Shown here: in pieces, positions 13,257 through 21,028 of the stretch
Position numbering within the stretch: position 1 is the first letter of the stretch
Layout: every line of letters begins with the position of its first letter
NCBI GenBank assembly: GCA_012719075.1
Contig: JAAYBB010000038.1
Span: forward strand, 1 to 43,049
Source of the DNA: Clostridiales bacterium
GTDB taxonomy: Bacteria > Bacillota > Clostridia > Oscillospirales > Feifaniaceae
Direction of reading: 5' to 3'
Length of the DNA stretch: 43,049 bases
Position numbers and translations under genes: made by a program
Notes under the pieces: generated by a model
Told to the model about the DNA's origin: nothing
The model's input: only the letters and a program-made list of their open reading frames with translations
Databases searched by the model: none

Positions 13257-16200
13257 ACGTGCGGACATTCGGCGGGTGCTGGTCATCGGCTCCGGCCCCA
13301 TCATCATCGGACAGGCCGCCGAGTTCGACTACGCCGGCACCCAGGCCTGCGTCGCGCTGCGCGAGGAGGGCTGCGAGGTGGTGCTGGTCAACAGCAACCC
13401 CGCCACCATCATGACCGACACCCACATGGCCGACGCCATCTACGTCGAGCCGCTCAACGCGCGCACGCTCGAGCGCATCATCCTCAAGGAGCGGCCGGAC
13501 AGCCTGCTGCCCACGCTGGGCGGTCAGGTCGGCCTCAACCTGGCCATGGAGCTGGCCGAGAGCGGCTTTCTGGAGCGGCAGGGCGTGCGGCTGCTGGGCT
13601 GCCACCCCGACTCGATCAAAAAGGCCGAGGACCGCGAGGCCTTCCGCGAGGCCATGCTGGCGCTCGGCGAGCCCATCGTGCCCTCGGGCGTCGTGGACAA
13701 CCTAGGGGGGGCGCTAGCGCTGGCCGCCGAGATCGGCTATCCGGTCGTGGTGCGGCCGGCCTACACCATGGGGGGCACCGGCGGCGGCTTTGCGGCCGAC
13801 GAGGCCGAGCTGCGCGAGATCGCGCCGGCCGGCCTTGCGGCCTCCCGCGTGGGACAGGTGCTGATCGAGCGCGGCATCGCGGGCTGGAAGGAGATCGAGT
13901 TCGAGGTCATGCGGGACGAGAGCGGCTGCGCCATCGCGGTCTGCTCGATGGAGAACGTCGACCCGGTCGGCATCCACACCGGCGACTCCATCGTGGTGGC
14001 CCCCACGCAGACGCTGGGCCGCCAGGAGTACGACATGCTGCGCCGCTCGGCGCTGCGCATCATCTCGGCGCTGGGCATCAACGGCGGCTGCAACGTGCAG
14101 TTCGCGCTGCACCCGGACTCCGAGGAGTACGCGCTGATCGAGGTCAACCCGAGGCTCTCCCGCTCCTCGGCGCTGGCCAGCAAGGCCACAGGCTTTCCGA
14201 TTGCGCGGGTGGCCTCCAAGCTGGCGCTGGGCTACCGGCTGGACGAGATCGTCAACACCGTGACCGGGCGCACCTACGCCAGCTTTGAGCCGGCCGTCGA
14301 CTACGTGGTGCTCAAGTTCCCGCGCTTTCCGTTCGACAAGTTCGTCTACGCGCAGCGCAGGCTCGGCACCCAGATGAAGGCGACCGGCGAGGTCATGGCC
14401 ATCGCGGCCGGCTTTGAGGCCGCGCTGATGAAGGCCGTTCGCTCGGCCGAGATCGGCTGCGACCGGCTCTGGATGAAGGCGCTGGACGGCCTGCCGGTCG
14501 AGCAGCTGCAGGCGCGCCTCGACCGCTGCGACGACACCCGCCTGTTTGTGCTGGCCGAGCTGCTGCGCCGGGGCTGCACGGTCGAAGAGCTGTGTGAACG
14601 CACCGGCATCGACCGCTGGTTTTTGGACAGGCTGGTCAATCTTCTGGACGTGGAGCAGGCGCTTGCGCAGGGACCCCTCGACGCCGCGCTCTACAGGCGG
14701 GCCAAGCGCATGGGCTTTTTGGACGCCGTGATTGAGCGGCTGTCGGGGCAGCCCGTGGTCCGCAGCCGCCGCGCCAGCTTTAAGACCGTCGACACCTGCG
14801 CCGCCGAGTTCGAGGCCAAGACCCCCTACTTTTACTCGACTTGGGACGAGGCCTGCGAGGTGGAGCCGCTCGAGGGGGACAAGGTGCTGGTCTTCGGCTC
14901 GGGGCCCATCCGCATCGGGCAGGGCATCGAGTTTGACTACTGCTCGGTGCACTGCGTCTGGGCGCTGCGCAAGTACGGCTACAAGGCCATCATCGTCAAC
15001 AACAACCCCGAGACCGTCTCGACCGACTTCGACACGGCCGACCGCCTCTACTTCGAGCCGCTGACGCCCGAGGACGTGCGCAGCATCGTCGAGGCCGAGG
15101 GCGCCACCAAGGCGGTGGTGCAGTTCGGCGGGCAGACCGCCATCAACCTGGCCGGCCACCTGGCCGACATGGGGGTGGAGATCCTGGGCACCTCGGCCGA
15201 CAGCATCGACGCGGCCGAGGACCGCGAGCGCTTCGACGCACTGCTGACCGCGTGCGGCATCCCGCGGCCGGCCGGCGCGACGGTCTTCACGGCCGAGCAG
15301 GCGGTCAGGGCGGCCGGCGAACTCGGGTACCCGGTGCTGGTGCGCCCCTCCTACGTGCTGGGCGGGCAGGGCATGGCCATCGCCTTCACGCCGGCCGAGG
15401 TCGTCGAGTATATGGAGATCATCAACCGCACGCACCAGGAGCACCCGATTCTGGTCGACAAGTACCTGATGGGCAAGGAGGTCGAGGTCGACGCCATCTG
15501 CGACGGCGAACAGATTCTGATCCCCGGCATCATGGAGCACGTCGAGCGGGCGGGCGTCCACTCGGGCGACTCCATCTCGGTCTACCCCACGCGCAGCATC
15601 CCGGCCAGGGCCAAGTTCAAGATGGTGCAGTACACCGAGCGCATCGCCAAGGCGCTGTCGGTCGTGGGGCTGGTCAACATCCAGTTTGTGCTGTACAATG
15701 ACGAGGTCTATATCATCGAGGTCAACCCCCGCTCCAGCCGCACGGTGCCCTACATCTCCAAGGTGACTGGCGTGCCGATGGTGGAGCTGGCCACCCGTTG
15801 CGTGCTGGGCGAGCGGCTGCGGGACATGGGCTACGGCACCGGCCTCTACCCCGAGGGCAGCTACTACGCCGTCAAGGTGCCGGTCTTCTCGTTCGAGAAG
15901 CTGCACGACCTCGACACCCAGCTCGGCCCCGAGATGAAGTCGACCGGTGAGGTGCTGGGCATCGCGTCCGAGTACCGGCAGGCGCTGTTCAAGGGGGTGC
16001 TAGCGGCCGGCTACCGCAACCGCAGGGGGGACTGCGGCGTGCTGCTGACCGTGCGGGACACCGACAAACAGGAGCTGATCCCCATCGCCGACCGCATCGC
16101 CTCGCTCGGGTACGAGCTCTACGCCACGGCCGGCACCGCCCGCACGCTCAACCAAAACATGATCGCCGCCAACGCGGTCAACAAGATTGGGGAGGGCAAG

Positions 16201-16425
16201 CCCGACATCCTCGACCTGCTGGACAGCGGGCGCATCGGCTATGTGGTCTCGACCGACAGCAAGGGGCGCATCCCGACGCTGGACAGCGTCAAAATCCGCC
16301 GCAAGGCGGTGGAGCGCGCCATTCCCTGCTTTACCGCCATCGACACGGCCGACGCCTTTGTGAGCTGTCTCGAGCTCGACATCGGAGAGGACGACCTGGA
16401 ACTGATCGACATCACAACGCTGTGA
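13249..16425 (+). CDS. carB: Carbamoyl-phosphate synthase large subunit (CarB)
   Basis: The 1058-residue synthase has two tandem ATP-grasp halves. The first starts VLVIGSGPIIIGQAAEFDYAG, with VVRPAYTMGGTGGG and EVNPRLSRSSALASKATG. The second starts VLVFGSGPIRIGQGIEFDYC, with LVRPSYVLGGQGM and EVNPRSSRTVPYISKVTG. A C-terminal MGS-like allosteric domain (LLTVRDTDKQELIPIADRI to ~1050) follows. These catalyse bicarbonate activation and carbamate phosphorylation. All recognisable motifs are kept, in contrast to CarA. The ATG 13249 overlaps carA by eight bases; the stop is 11 bases before pyrK. Confidence 0.97.
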   Translation: MPKRADIRRVLVIGSGPIIIGQAAEFDYAGTQACVALREEGCEVVLVNSNPATIMTDTHMADAIYVEPLNARTLERIILKERPDSLLPTLGGQVGLNLAMELAESGFLERQGVRLLGCHPDSIKKAEDREAFREAMLALGEPIVPSGVVDNLGGALALAAEIGYPVVVRPAYTMGGTGGGFAADEAELREIAPAGLAASRVGQVLIERGIAGWKEIEFEVMRDESGCAIAVCSMENVDPVGIHTGDSIVVAPTQTLGRQEYDMLRRSALRIISALGINGGCNVQFALHPDSEEYALIEVNPRLSRSSALASKATGFPIARVASKLALGYRLDEIVNTVTGRTYASFEPAVDYVVLKFPRFPFDKFVYAQRRLGTQMKATGEVMAIAAGFEAALMKAVRSAEIGCDRLWMKALDGLPVEQLQARLDRCDDTRLFVLAELLRRGCTVEELCERTGIDRWFLDRLVNLLDVEQALAQGPLDAALYRRAKRMGFLDAVIERLSGQPVVRSRRASFKTVDTCAAEFEAKTPYFYSTWDEACEVEPLEGDKVLVFGSGPIRIGQGIEFDYCSVHCVWALRKYGYKAIIVNNNPETVSTDFDTADRLYFEPLTPEDVRSIVEAEGATKAVVQFGGQTAINLAGHLADMGVEILGTSADSIDAAEDRERFDALLTACGIPRPAGATVFTAEQAVRAAGELGYPVLVRPSYVLGGQGMAIAFTPAEVVEYMEIINRTHQEHPILVDKYLMGKEVEVDAICDGEQILIPGIMEHVERAGVHSGDSISVYPTRSIPARAKFKMVQYTERIAKALSVVGLVNIQFVLYNDEVYIIEVNPRSSRTVPYISKVTGVPMVELATRCVLGERLRDMGYGTGLYPEGSYYAVKVPVFSFEKLHDLDTQLGPEMKSTGEVLGIASEYRQALFKGVLAAGYRNRRGDCGVLLTVRDTDKQELIPIADRIASLGYELYATAGTARTLNQNMIAANAVNKIGEGKPDILDLLDSGRIGYVVSTDSKGRIPTLDSVKIRRKAVERAIPCFTAIDTADAFVSCLELDIGEDDLELIDITTL

Positions 16426-16436
16426 GGAGGAACGCC

Positions 16437-17219
16437 ATGCCCCCCATCCTGGAGCAGGGAACCATCAGGCGGGCCGAAAGGCTGTGCCACAACGTAATCG
16501 ACCTGCGCATTGAAAGTCCGCGCATTGCACGAGAGGTGCAGCCCGGCCAGTTCGTGCACATCAAGTGCGCCGACGACCTGCTGCTGCGCCGCCCCATCAG
16601 CGTCTGCGACGTCGAGGACGGGCAGCTGCGGCTGATCGTCGAGGTGGCCGGCGCCGGCACCCGCTGGCTGTACGGGCGGCGGGCGGGCGAGGTGCTCGAC
16701 CTGCTAGGCCCGCTGGGCGACCGCGGCTTCCCCACGCCCGATGCGCGCGGGGGACCCGTGCTGCTGCTGGGCGGCGGCTGCGGCGTGGCGCCGCTGCTGC
16801 TGGCGGCCAAGTGCTCGCCGGTGGCCGTTGACATGGTCATGGGCTTTACAGAGAAGTGCCGCGTCATCATGGAGCAGGACTTCAAGAGCTGCTGCCGCAG
16901 CCTGACCGTCTGCACCGACGACGGCAGCTACGGCACCGCCGGCTTTGTCTCGCAGGCGGCCCTGCGCCTGCTGGAGCAGGAGGACTACCAGGCCGTCTTC
17001 TCCTGCGGCAGCATGGCCATGCTGAAGAGCGTGGTGCAGGCTGTCGAGCGGGCGGACATCCCCTGCTACCTCTCGCTCGACGAGCGCATGGGCTGCGGGC
17101 TCGGGGCCTGCCTCGGCTGCGCCGTCAAGCTGCGCGGCGAAGGCGGGGCGGAGCACTACGGGCACGTCTGCAAGCAGGGCCCGGTCTTTGAGCTGAGGGA
17201 GGTGGTCTGGGATGTCTGA
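16437..17219 (+). CDS. pyrK: Dihydroorotate dehydrogenase B, electron transfer subunit (PyrK)
   Basis: The 260-residue FAD/[2Fe-2S] protein passes electrons from PyrD to NAD+. The flavin motif is RRPIS (51-55), the nucleotide-binding glycines are LLLGGGCGVAPLLLA near 110-124, and the cluster cysteines are C220, C225, C228 and C245 (CGLGACLGC and HVC). The ATG at 16437 has GAGGAGG seven bases upstream; an in-frame GTG at 16422 overlaps the carB stop and is rejected. It overlaps pyrD by eight bases, as expected for a two-subunit enzyme. Confidence 0.95.
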   Translation: MPPILEQGTIRRAERLCHNVIDLRIESPRIAREVQPGQFVHIKCADDLLLRRPISVCDVEDGQLRLIVEVAGAGTRWLYGRRAGEVLDLLGPLGDRGFPTPDARGGPVLLLGGGCGVAPLLLAAKCSPVAVDMVMGFTEKCRVIMEQDFKSCCRSLTVCTDDGSYGTAGFVSQAALRLLEQEDYQAVFSCGSMAMLKSVVQAVERADIPCYLSLDERMGCGLGACLGCAVKLRGEGGAEHYGHVCKQGPVFELREVVWDV

Positions 17220-18120
17220 GCTGTCGGTCCGCTTTGCCGGAATCCCCTTTAAAAACCCCGTCACGGTGGCCTCGGGCACCTTTGCCTTTGGGCGCGAGTA
17301 TGTCGACTTTTTCGACCTCTCCCGCCTGGGCGGCATCGCCGTAAAGGGGCTGACCTATACAGAGCGGCAGGGCAACAGGCCGCCGCGCATCGCCGAGACC
17401 CCGATGGGCATGCTCAACAGCATCGGGCTGCAAAACCCCGGCTACCGGGCCTTCATCGAGACCGAGCTGCCCTGGCTGCGCCGCTTTGACACGGTGCTGA
17501 TCGCCAACATCACCGGCGCCACGCCGCGCGAGTACGCCGAGATGGCCGAGGCCCTCGGCGGCGCGGGGCTGGATTTGATCGAGATCAACGTCTCCTGTCC
17601 CAACGTCAAGGAGGGGGGCGCGCTGTTCGGCGCCTCGGCCGGCGGCATCACCGAGGTCGTGACGGCCTGCCGCCGGGCGACCGACGCCAAGCTGATGGTC
17701 AAGCTCTCCCCCAACGTGACCGACATCGCCGAGATGGCCAAGGCGGCCGAGGCGGCCGGCGCCGACGCGCTGTCGCTGATCAACACGCTGCTGGGCATGC
17801 GCATCGACATTGCCACCCGCCGCCCCATTCTGGGCAACAACCTGGGCGGGCTTTCGGGCCCAGCCGTCAGGCCGGTGGCGGTGCGCATGGTCTACCAGGT
17901 GGCGCAGGCCGTGCGGCTGCCGATCCTGGGCATGGGCGGCATTGCGACGGCCGACGACGCGCTGGAGTTTTTGCTGGCCGGCGCCACGGCCGTCGCGGTC
18001 GGGACCGCCACCATCGTCGACCCGCTGGCCCCCATCCGGGTGCTCGAGGGGCTGGAGCGGCATTTGCACTCGACAGGCGAATCGGTCGGTGATATAATTG
18101 GTGCCGTGCAGATGAATTAA
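17212..18120 (+). CDS. pyrD: Dihydroorotate dehydrogenase B, catalytic subunit (PyrD)
   Basis: This FMN enzyme oxidises dihydroorotate to orotate with PyrK and NAD+. The 302 residues show NPVTVASGTFAFG, GIAVKGLT (K45), ETPMGMLNSIGLQNPG, the catalytic Cys in EINVSCPNVKEGG (C129, the class 1 signature), and MGGIATADDALEFLLAGA with VGTA for FMN phosphate. It is the last gene of the pyr operon. A promoter for the next two genes lies within its last 50 bases. Confidence 0.96.
   Translation: MSELSVRFAGIPFKNPVTVASGTFAFGREYVDFFDLSRLGGIAVKGLTYTERQGNRPPRIAETPMGMLNSIGLQNPGYRAFIETELPWLRRFDTVLIANITGATPREYAEMAEALGGAGLDLIEINVSCPNVKEGGALFGASAGGITEVVTACRRATDAKLMVKLSPNVTDIAEMAKAAEAAGADALSLINTLLGMRIDIATRRPILGNNLGGLSGPAVRPVAVRMVYQVAQAVRLPILGMGGIATADDALEFLLAGATAVAVGTATIVDPLAPIRVLEGLERHLHSTGESVGDIIGAVQMN
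18070..18098 (+). promoter_or_regulatory. Probable internal promoter at the end of pyrD
   Basis: -35 TCGACA (18070-18075), 17-bp spacer, -10 TATAAT (18093-18098). It would allow the histidine phosphatase and DUF1292 genes to be expressed independently of pyrimidine control. Confidence 0.55.
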
Positions 18121-18149
18121 TTGCGGCATTTTGGAGGAGGATATTGTTG

Positions 18150-18800
18150 GTGACCACGGTGTACCTGGTGCGTCACTGCGAGTCGCTCGGCAACATCGGG
18201 CGGCGCATGCAGGGGCGCACCGACTGCGACATTTCGGAAAACGGCGCGCTGCAGCTTGAGCATTTGAAGCGGCGCATGGCCGGAGAGCCCATTGACGTGA
18301 TTTACTCGAGTCCGCTGCGCCGCGCCTACAAGACGGCCGAGGCCATCCGTGGCGACCGCGACATCGACATCCACGTGCGGGAGGACCTGCAGGAGATGTC
18401 GTTTGGCGACTGGGAGGACAAGGACTGGGCCACCTTGAACGCCACCTATCCGGGCGAGTCGGAAAAGTGGCGCAGCAGGCCCTACGAGATCAACTTTGCA
18501 AACGGCGAGACCTTTCAGCAGGTGGAGGACCGCTTTTTCCGCGCGGTCGAAGAGATTGTCAAACAGCACCCCGGCCAGCGCATCGCCATCGCCACCCACG
18601 CCACCCCGATTCGGGTCTATGCGCGGCGGGTGCAAAACGCCGACTACGACCTGCAGACGGTGGACTGGGCGCGCAACACCTCCATCTCGACCTTTGAGTA
18701 CGACGAGCTGGGCAACGTGTTCCTGGTGTCCTACGGCGACATCGCCCACCAGCCCGAAGACCTGTTGTTCCACTTTAAAGAGACCAGGGCCTCGAAATAG
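18150..18800 (+). CDS. Histidine phosphatase family protein (phosphoglycerate-mutase-like)
   Basis: The 216-residue protein has the catalytic His motif VYLVRHCESLGN near the N-terminus (RHC variant of RHG), the phosphate-binding Arg in SSPLRRAYKTAEAI, the acidic motif MSFGDWEDKDW and the second His in IATHATPIRVYARR. Members dephosphorylate various sugar phosphates or nucleotide-linked substrates; which one cannot be told. Three consecutive non-ATG starts are possible (TTG 18144, TTG 18147, GTG 18150); GTG 18150 has the best distance to GGAGGAGG at 18133-18140. It is followed by the DUF1292 gene. Confidence 0.88.
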   Translation: MTTVYLVRHCESLGNIGRRMQGRTDCDISENGALQLEHLKRRMAGEPIDVIYSSPLRRAYKTAEAIRGDRDIDIHVREDLQEMSFGDWEDKDWATLNATYPGESEKWRSRPYEINFANGETFQQVEDRFFRAVEEIVKQHPGQRIAIATHATPIRVYARRVQNADYDLQTVDWARNTSISTFEYDELGNVFLVSYGDIAHQPEDLLFHFKETRASK

Positions 18801-18826
18801 CAGAGGGCCGTCAAGGAGGAATTGCA

Positions 18827-19150
18827 ATGCCTGAAGAAAAAAAGCCGGAGTACGAGGGCGCACTGTTGACGCTGGAGGGCGAGGACGGCCAGGAGGAGAT
18901 CTTTGAGCACCTCGACACGCTGGAGTACGAGGGGGCGCTCTACTTCGCGCTGATGCCGGTGCACGACGCGGCCGAGGACTACCTCGACGCCGACGGCGAG
19001 CTGGTCTTTATGAAGGTCTACGAGGAGGACGGCGAGGAGATGCTCTGCGGCCTCGAGCCCGGCGACGAGGCCTTTGAGGAGGTCCGCGCCCGCTTTGTCG
19101 AGCGGCTGTCGGAGGAGTTTGAGATCATCGAGGACGACGAAGAGCTGTAG
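18827..19150 (+). CDS. DUF1292 family protein
   Basis: The 107-residue, very acidic protein fits the DUF1292 family of Firmicutes: LTLEGEDGQEEIFEHLDTLEYEGALYFALMPV and FMKVYEEDGEEMLCGLEPGDEAFEEVRARF with a C-terminal acidic tail. It has no signal or membrane segment. The function of the family is not known. AAGGAGG lies nine bases before the ATG. It is probably co-transcribed with the histidine phosphatase 26 bp upstream. Confidence 0.85.
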   Translation: MPEEKKPEYEGALLTLEGEDGQEEIFEHLDTLEYEGALYFALMPVHDAAEDYLDADGELVFMKVYEEDGEEMLCGLEPGDEAFEEVRARFVERLSEEFEIIEDDEEL

Positions 19151-19208
19151 GCGCCGTTTTGGTTGTTTTGTTGCAATGACAGGCCCTATATTTATAAAAA
19201 ATTTCCTA

Positions 19209-19236
19209 TTGTTTCGAAATTCTGCTGTGGTATAAT
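19209..19236 (+). promoter_or_regulatory. Strong sigma-A promoter of the candidate RNA at 19243
   Basis: -35 TTGTTT (19209-19214), 16-bp spacer, consensus -10 TATAAT (19231-19236) with an extended TG one base before it. No credible coding start follows for 1 kb. Confidence 0.7.
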
Positions 19237-19242
19237 AGAGTT

Positions 19243-19500
19243 GACCTCGGCGGAAGCCCTGACGACAGGGCGCATGGTTGTCTTTTTAAATCCGACACTT
19301 ATCATAAGGGAGCAGCCTCTCTGATGGCGGGATGCCAGCCTGCCCGTGCTTGCACGGATGTGGGACGCGCGAAACCATCCGGTGCGCACCCACCTGCATA
19401 TAAGCAGGGGTTATGATTGGCAGCCATATCCCCGGGGCATACGAAAGACTGCTTTTGGCAGCCGTATAAAAGAGGACGGAGCTTGTGCTCCGCCCTCTTT
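19243..19500 (+). ncRNA. Candidate structured non-coding RNA, family not identified
   Basis: The 1.1-kb gap 19151-20257 has no convincing protein gene. From a strong promoter at 19209-19236 to a terminator at 19472-19500 the sequence can form an ordered set of hairpins: GCCCTG/CAGGGC (19256-19271), TGGC/GCCA (19325-19337), CCGTGC/GCACGG (19344-19357), CCTGC/GCAGG (19393-19408), and a long-range helix joining GCATGGTT (19272-19279) to AACCA and TGC (19373-19385). Length (~260 nt) and isolation would suit a housekeeping or regulatory RNA such as the raiA or 6S type, but I cannot confirm either. The 3' part is repeated 540 bp downstream. Confidence 0.5.
19472..19500 (+). terminator. Terminator of the candidate RNA (copy 1 of repeated module)
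   Basis: GAGG-A-CGGAGC pairs with GCTCCG-C-CCTC around TTGT, followed by TTT. One A/C mismatch is present; the downstream copy has a G at that position and pairs fully. Confidence 0.75.
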
Positions 19501-19719
19501 GCCTGTGTGTGTGGGTAAGGGGCCCTGTGACGAGCGGCATGGACACTGAGGCAATGGATCCCGTGAACCAAACACACAGCGTCTCTTCCCGCGCCGATTT
19601 TGATGCTCAGCTTGCTGTCCATTAAAATTGCACCCACGCAAGACCTGTGCGCCCACTTGGATGGCGCGTTCTCTCGCCATCCGCACTTCCAGCATTATTC
19701 ATGATTTCAAAATACTTCC

Positions 19720-19748
19720 TTGACGTTTATTCTCGAAAATGGTATTAT
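19720..19748 (+). promoter_or_regulatory. Sigma-A promoter in the 19.2-20.2 kb gap
   Basis: -35 TTGACG (19720-19725), 17-bp spacer, -10 TATTAT (19743-19748) with an extended TG. It would start a ~310-nt transcript ending at the second terminator copy (20034-20063). Only a ~32-codon ORF without a ribosome binding site lies inside. Confidence 0.5.
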
Positions 19749-20000
19749 TTGATTAACTCAATGGTTTATTTAAGACTGATTAAATCGTTGCGTATGGCCC
19801 TTTTAGTGTCGTCGCTATTTACCCGGAAAATGAACGATGGGTGTGGCAGGGGGAGTTAAGTGGGATATTTAGTCGTCAGTTTTGATATTGCATATCGGGG
19901 TCTTCAGGTGGCCTGTTTGATTTTAGTGTGCCGTGCCATGGTCAAATACTTGCGTCAGGGATAGCAGATCCCTTGTTTGCCAAGGCAAAAACTTCAGATC

Positions 20001-20063
20001 AGCAGGGGTTATAATTGGCAGCCGTATACTAAAGAGGGCGGAGCATGTGCTCCGCCCTCTTTG
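20001..20063 (+). repeat. Second copy of the repeated 3' module with terminator
   Basis: AGCAGGGGTTATAATTGGCA (20001-20020) and the following bases match 19403-19425 with one change, then GCCGTATA and the terminator match 19461-19500. The terminator stem here (20034-20044 with 20049-20059) is perfect. Relative to copy 1, about 40 bp between two GGCAGCC repeats is absent. Confidence 0.75.
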
Positions 20064-20183
20064 CCTGTGGTCGGGGAGGCGGCCTTGCCCCCGACCGGTC
20101 CCGAGAGCCGCCATGATGCCGGCGGGGCAGCAGGGCGCGGATGCACAGCCGCGCCGGCCAAAAATCCGGTGGCGCTTGGTTGG

Positions 20184-20212
20184 TTGAAGCCCCGGCGCAG
20201 CTGTGGTAGACT
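20184..20212 (+). promoter_or_regulatory. Probable promoter of the uridine phosphorylase gene
   Basis: -35 TTGAAG (20184-20189), 17-bp spacer, -10 TAGACT (20207-20212) preceded by TGG. Confidence 0.55.
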
Positions 20213-20257
20213 AAACCAAGATGATCCATGGCCACAAAACCACGGGAGGGAACTGAA

Positions 20258-21028
20258 ATGGGCGAAAAATTGTACCACATCCAGCTGTGCCGGGAGGACC
20301 TGCAGGGCGCCAGGTACGCCATCCTGCCGGGGGACCCCGGCCGCGTGCCGCTGATTGCCGCACAGCTGTCGGGGGCCGTCCCGCTTGCGCAAAACCGCGA
20401 GTACACCTCCTGGCTCGGGGAACTTGAAGGGGAGCGGGTGGCGGTGGTCTCCACCGGCATCGGCGGCCCCTCGGCCGCCATCTGCATCGAGGAGCTGGCC
20501 CAGCTGGGCGTGGACACGCTGGTGCGGGTGGGCACCTGCGGCGGCATGCAGCTCGAGGTCAAGGCCGGCGACGTCATTGTCGCTTCCGCCGCCATCCGCA
20601 TGGAGGGCACCAGCCGGGAGTACCTGCCCATCGAGTTCCCGGCCGTCGCGGACTTCGCGGTGACGGCGGCGCTCAAGCGGGAGGCCGAGGCGCTGGGCAT
20701 CGACCACCACGTCGGCGTGGTGCAGTGCAAGGACAGCTTTTACGGCCAGCACAGCCCCGCGCGCATGCCGGTGAGCTACGAGCTGCAAAATAAGTGGGCG
20801 GCCTGGGTGCGGGGCGGCGCGCTGGGCAGCGAGATGGAGACGGCGGCGCTCTTTACGGTCTGCAGCGCGCTGCGGCTGCGGGCCGGCGCCGTGCTGATGA
20901 GCATCTGGAACCAGGAGCGGGAGCGGGCCGGCCTGCCGCAGGAGCACCACCACGACACCGAGCGGGCGGTGCGGGTGGCGGTCGGCGCCGTCGCGCGGCT
21001 GATCCGCGCCGCCCGGGAGGGTGTGTGA
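20258..21028 (+). CDS. udp: Uridine phosphorylase / nucleoside phosphorylase (Udp)
   Basis: The 256-residue member of the PNP/UDP family splits uridine with phosphate into uracil and ribose-1-phosphate; uracil can then feed the PyrR UPRT activity. Motifs: AILPGDPGRVPLIA near 20-33, NREYTSWLGELEGERVAVVSTGIGGPSAAICIEEL, VGTCGGMQ, QCKDSFYGQHSP (uridine specificity region) and GSEMETAALFTV (ribose-binding Glu-Met-Glu). The ATG at 20258 follows GGGAGGG; an in-frame ATG at 20228 has no site. The stop overlaps the next ATG, so it is coupled to the SLH-protein gene. Confidence 0.92.
   Translation: MGEKLYHIQLCREDLQGARYAILPGDPGRVPLIAAQLSGAVPLAQNREYTSWLGELEGERVAVVSTGIGGPSAAICIEELAQLGVDTLVRVGTCGGMQLEVKAGDVIVASAAIRMEGTSREYLPIEFPAVADFAVTAALKREAEALGIDHHVGVVQCKDSFYGQHSPARMPVSYELQNKWAAWVRGGALGSEMETAALFTVCSALRLRAGAVLMSIWNQERERAGLPQEHHHDTERAVRVAVGAVARLIRAAREGV

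Noticed and set aside
13714-15906. Minus-strand ORF of 730 codons opposite carB
   Set aside because: Antisense shadow; carB has every expected motif.
19647-19859. 70-codon ORF in the 19.2-20.2 kb gap
   Set aside because: Crosses the promoter at 19720-19748, has no ribosome binding site and shows no protein-like conservation signal.
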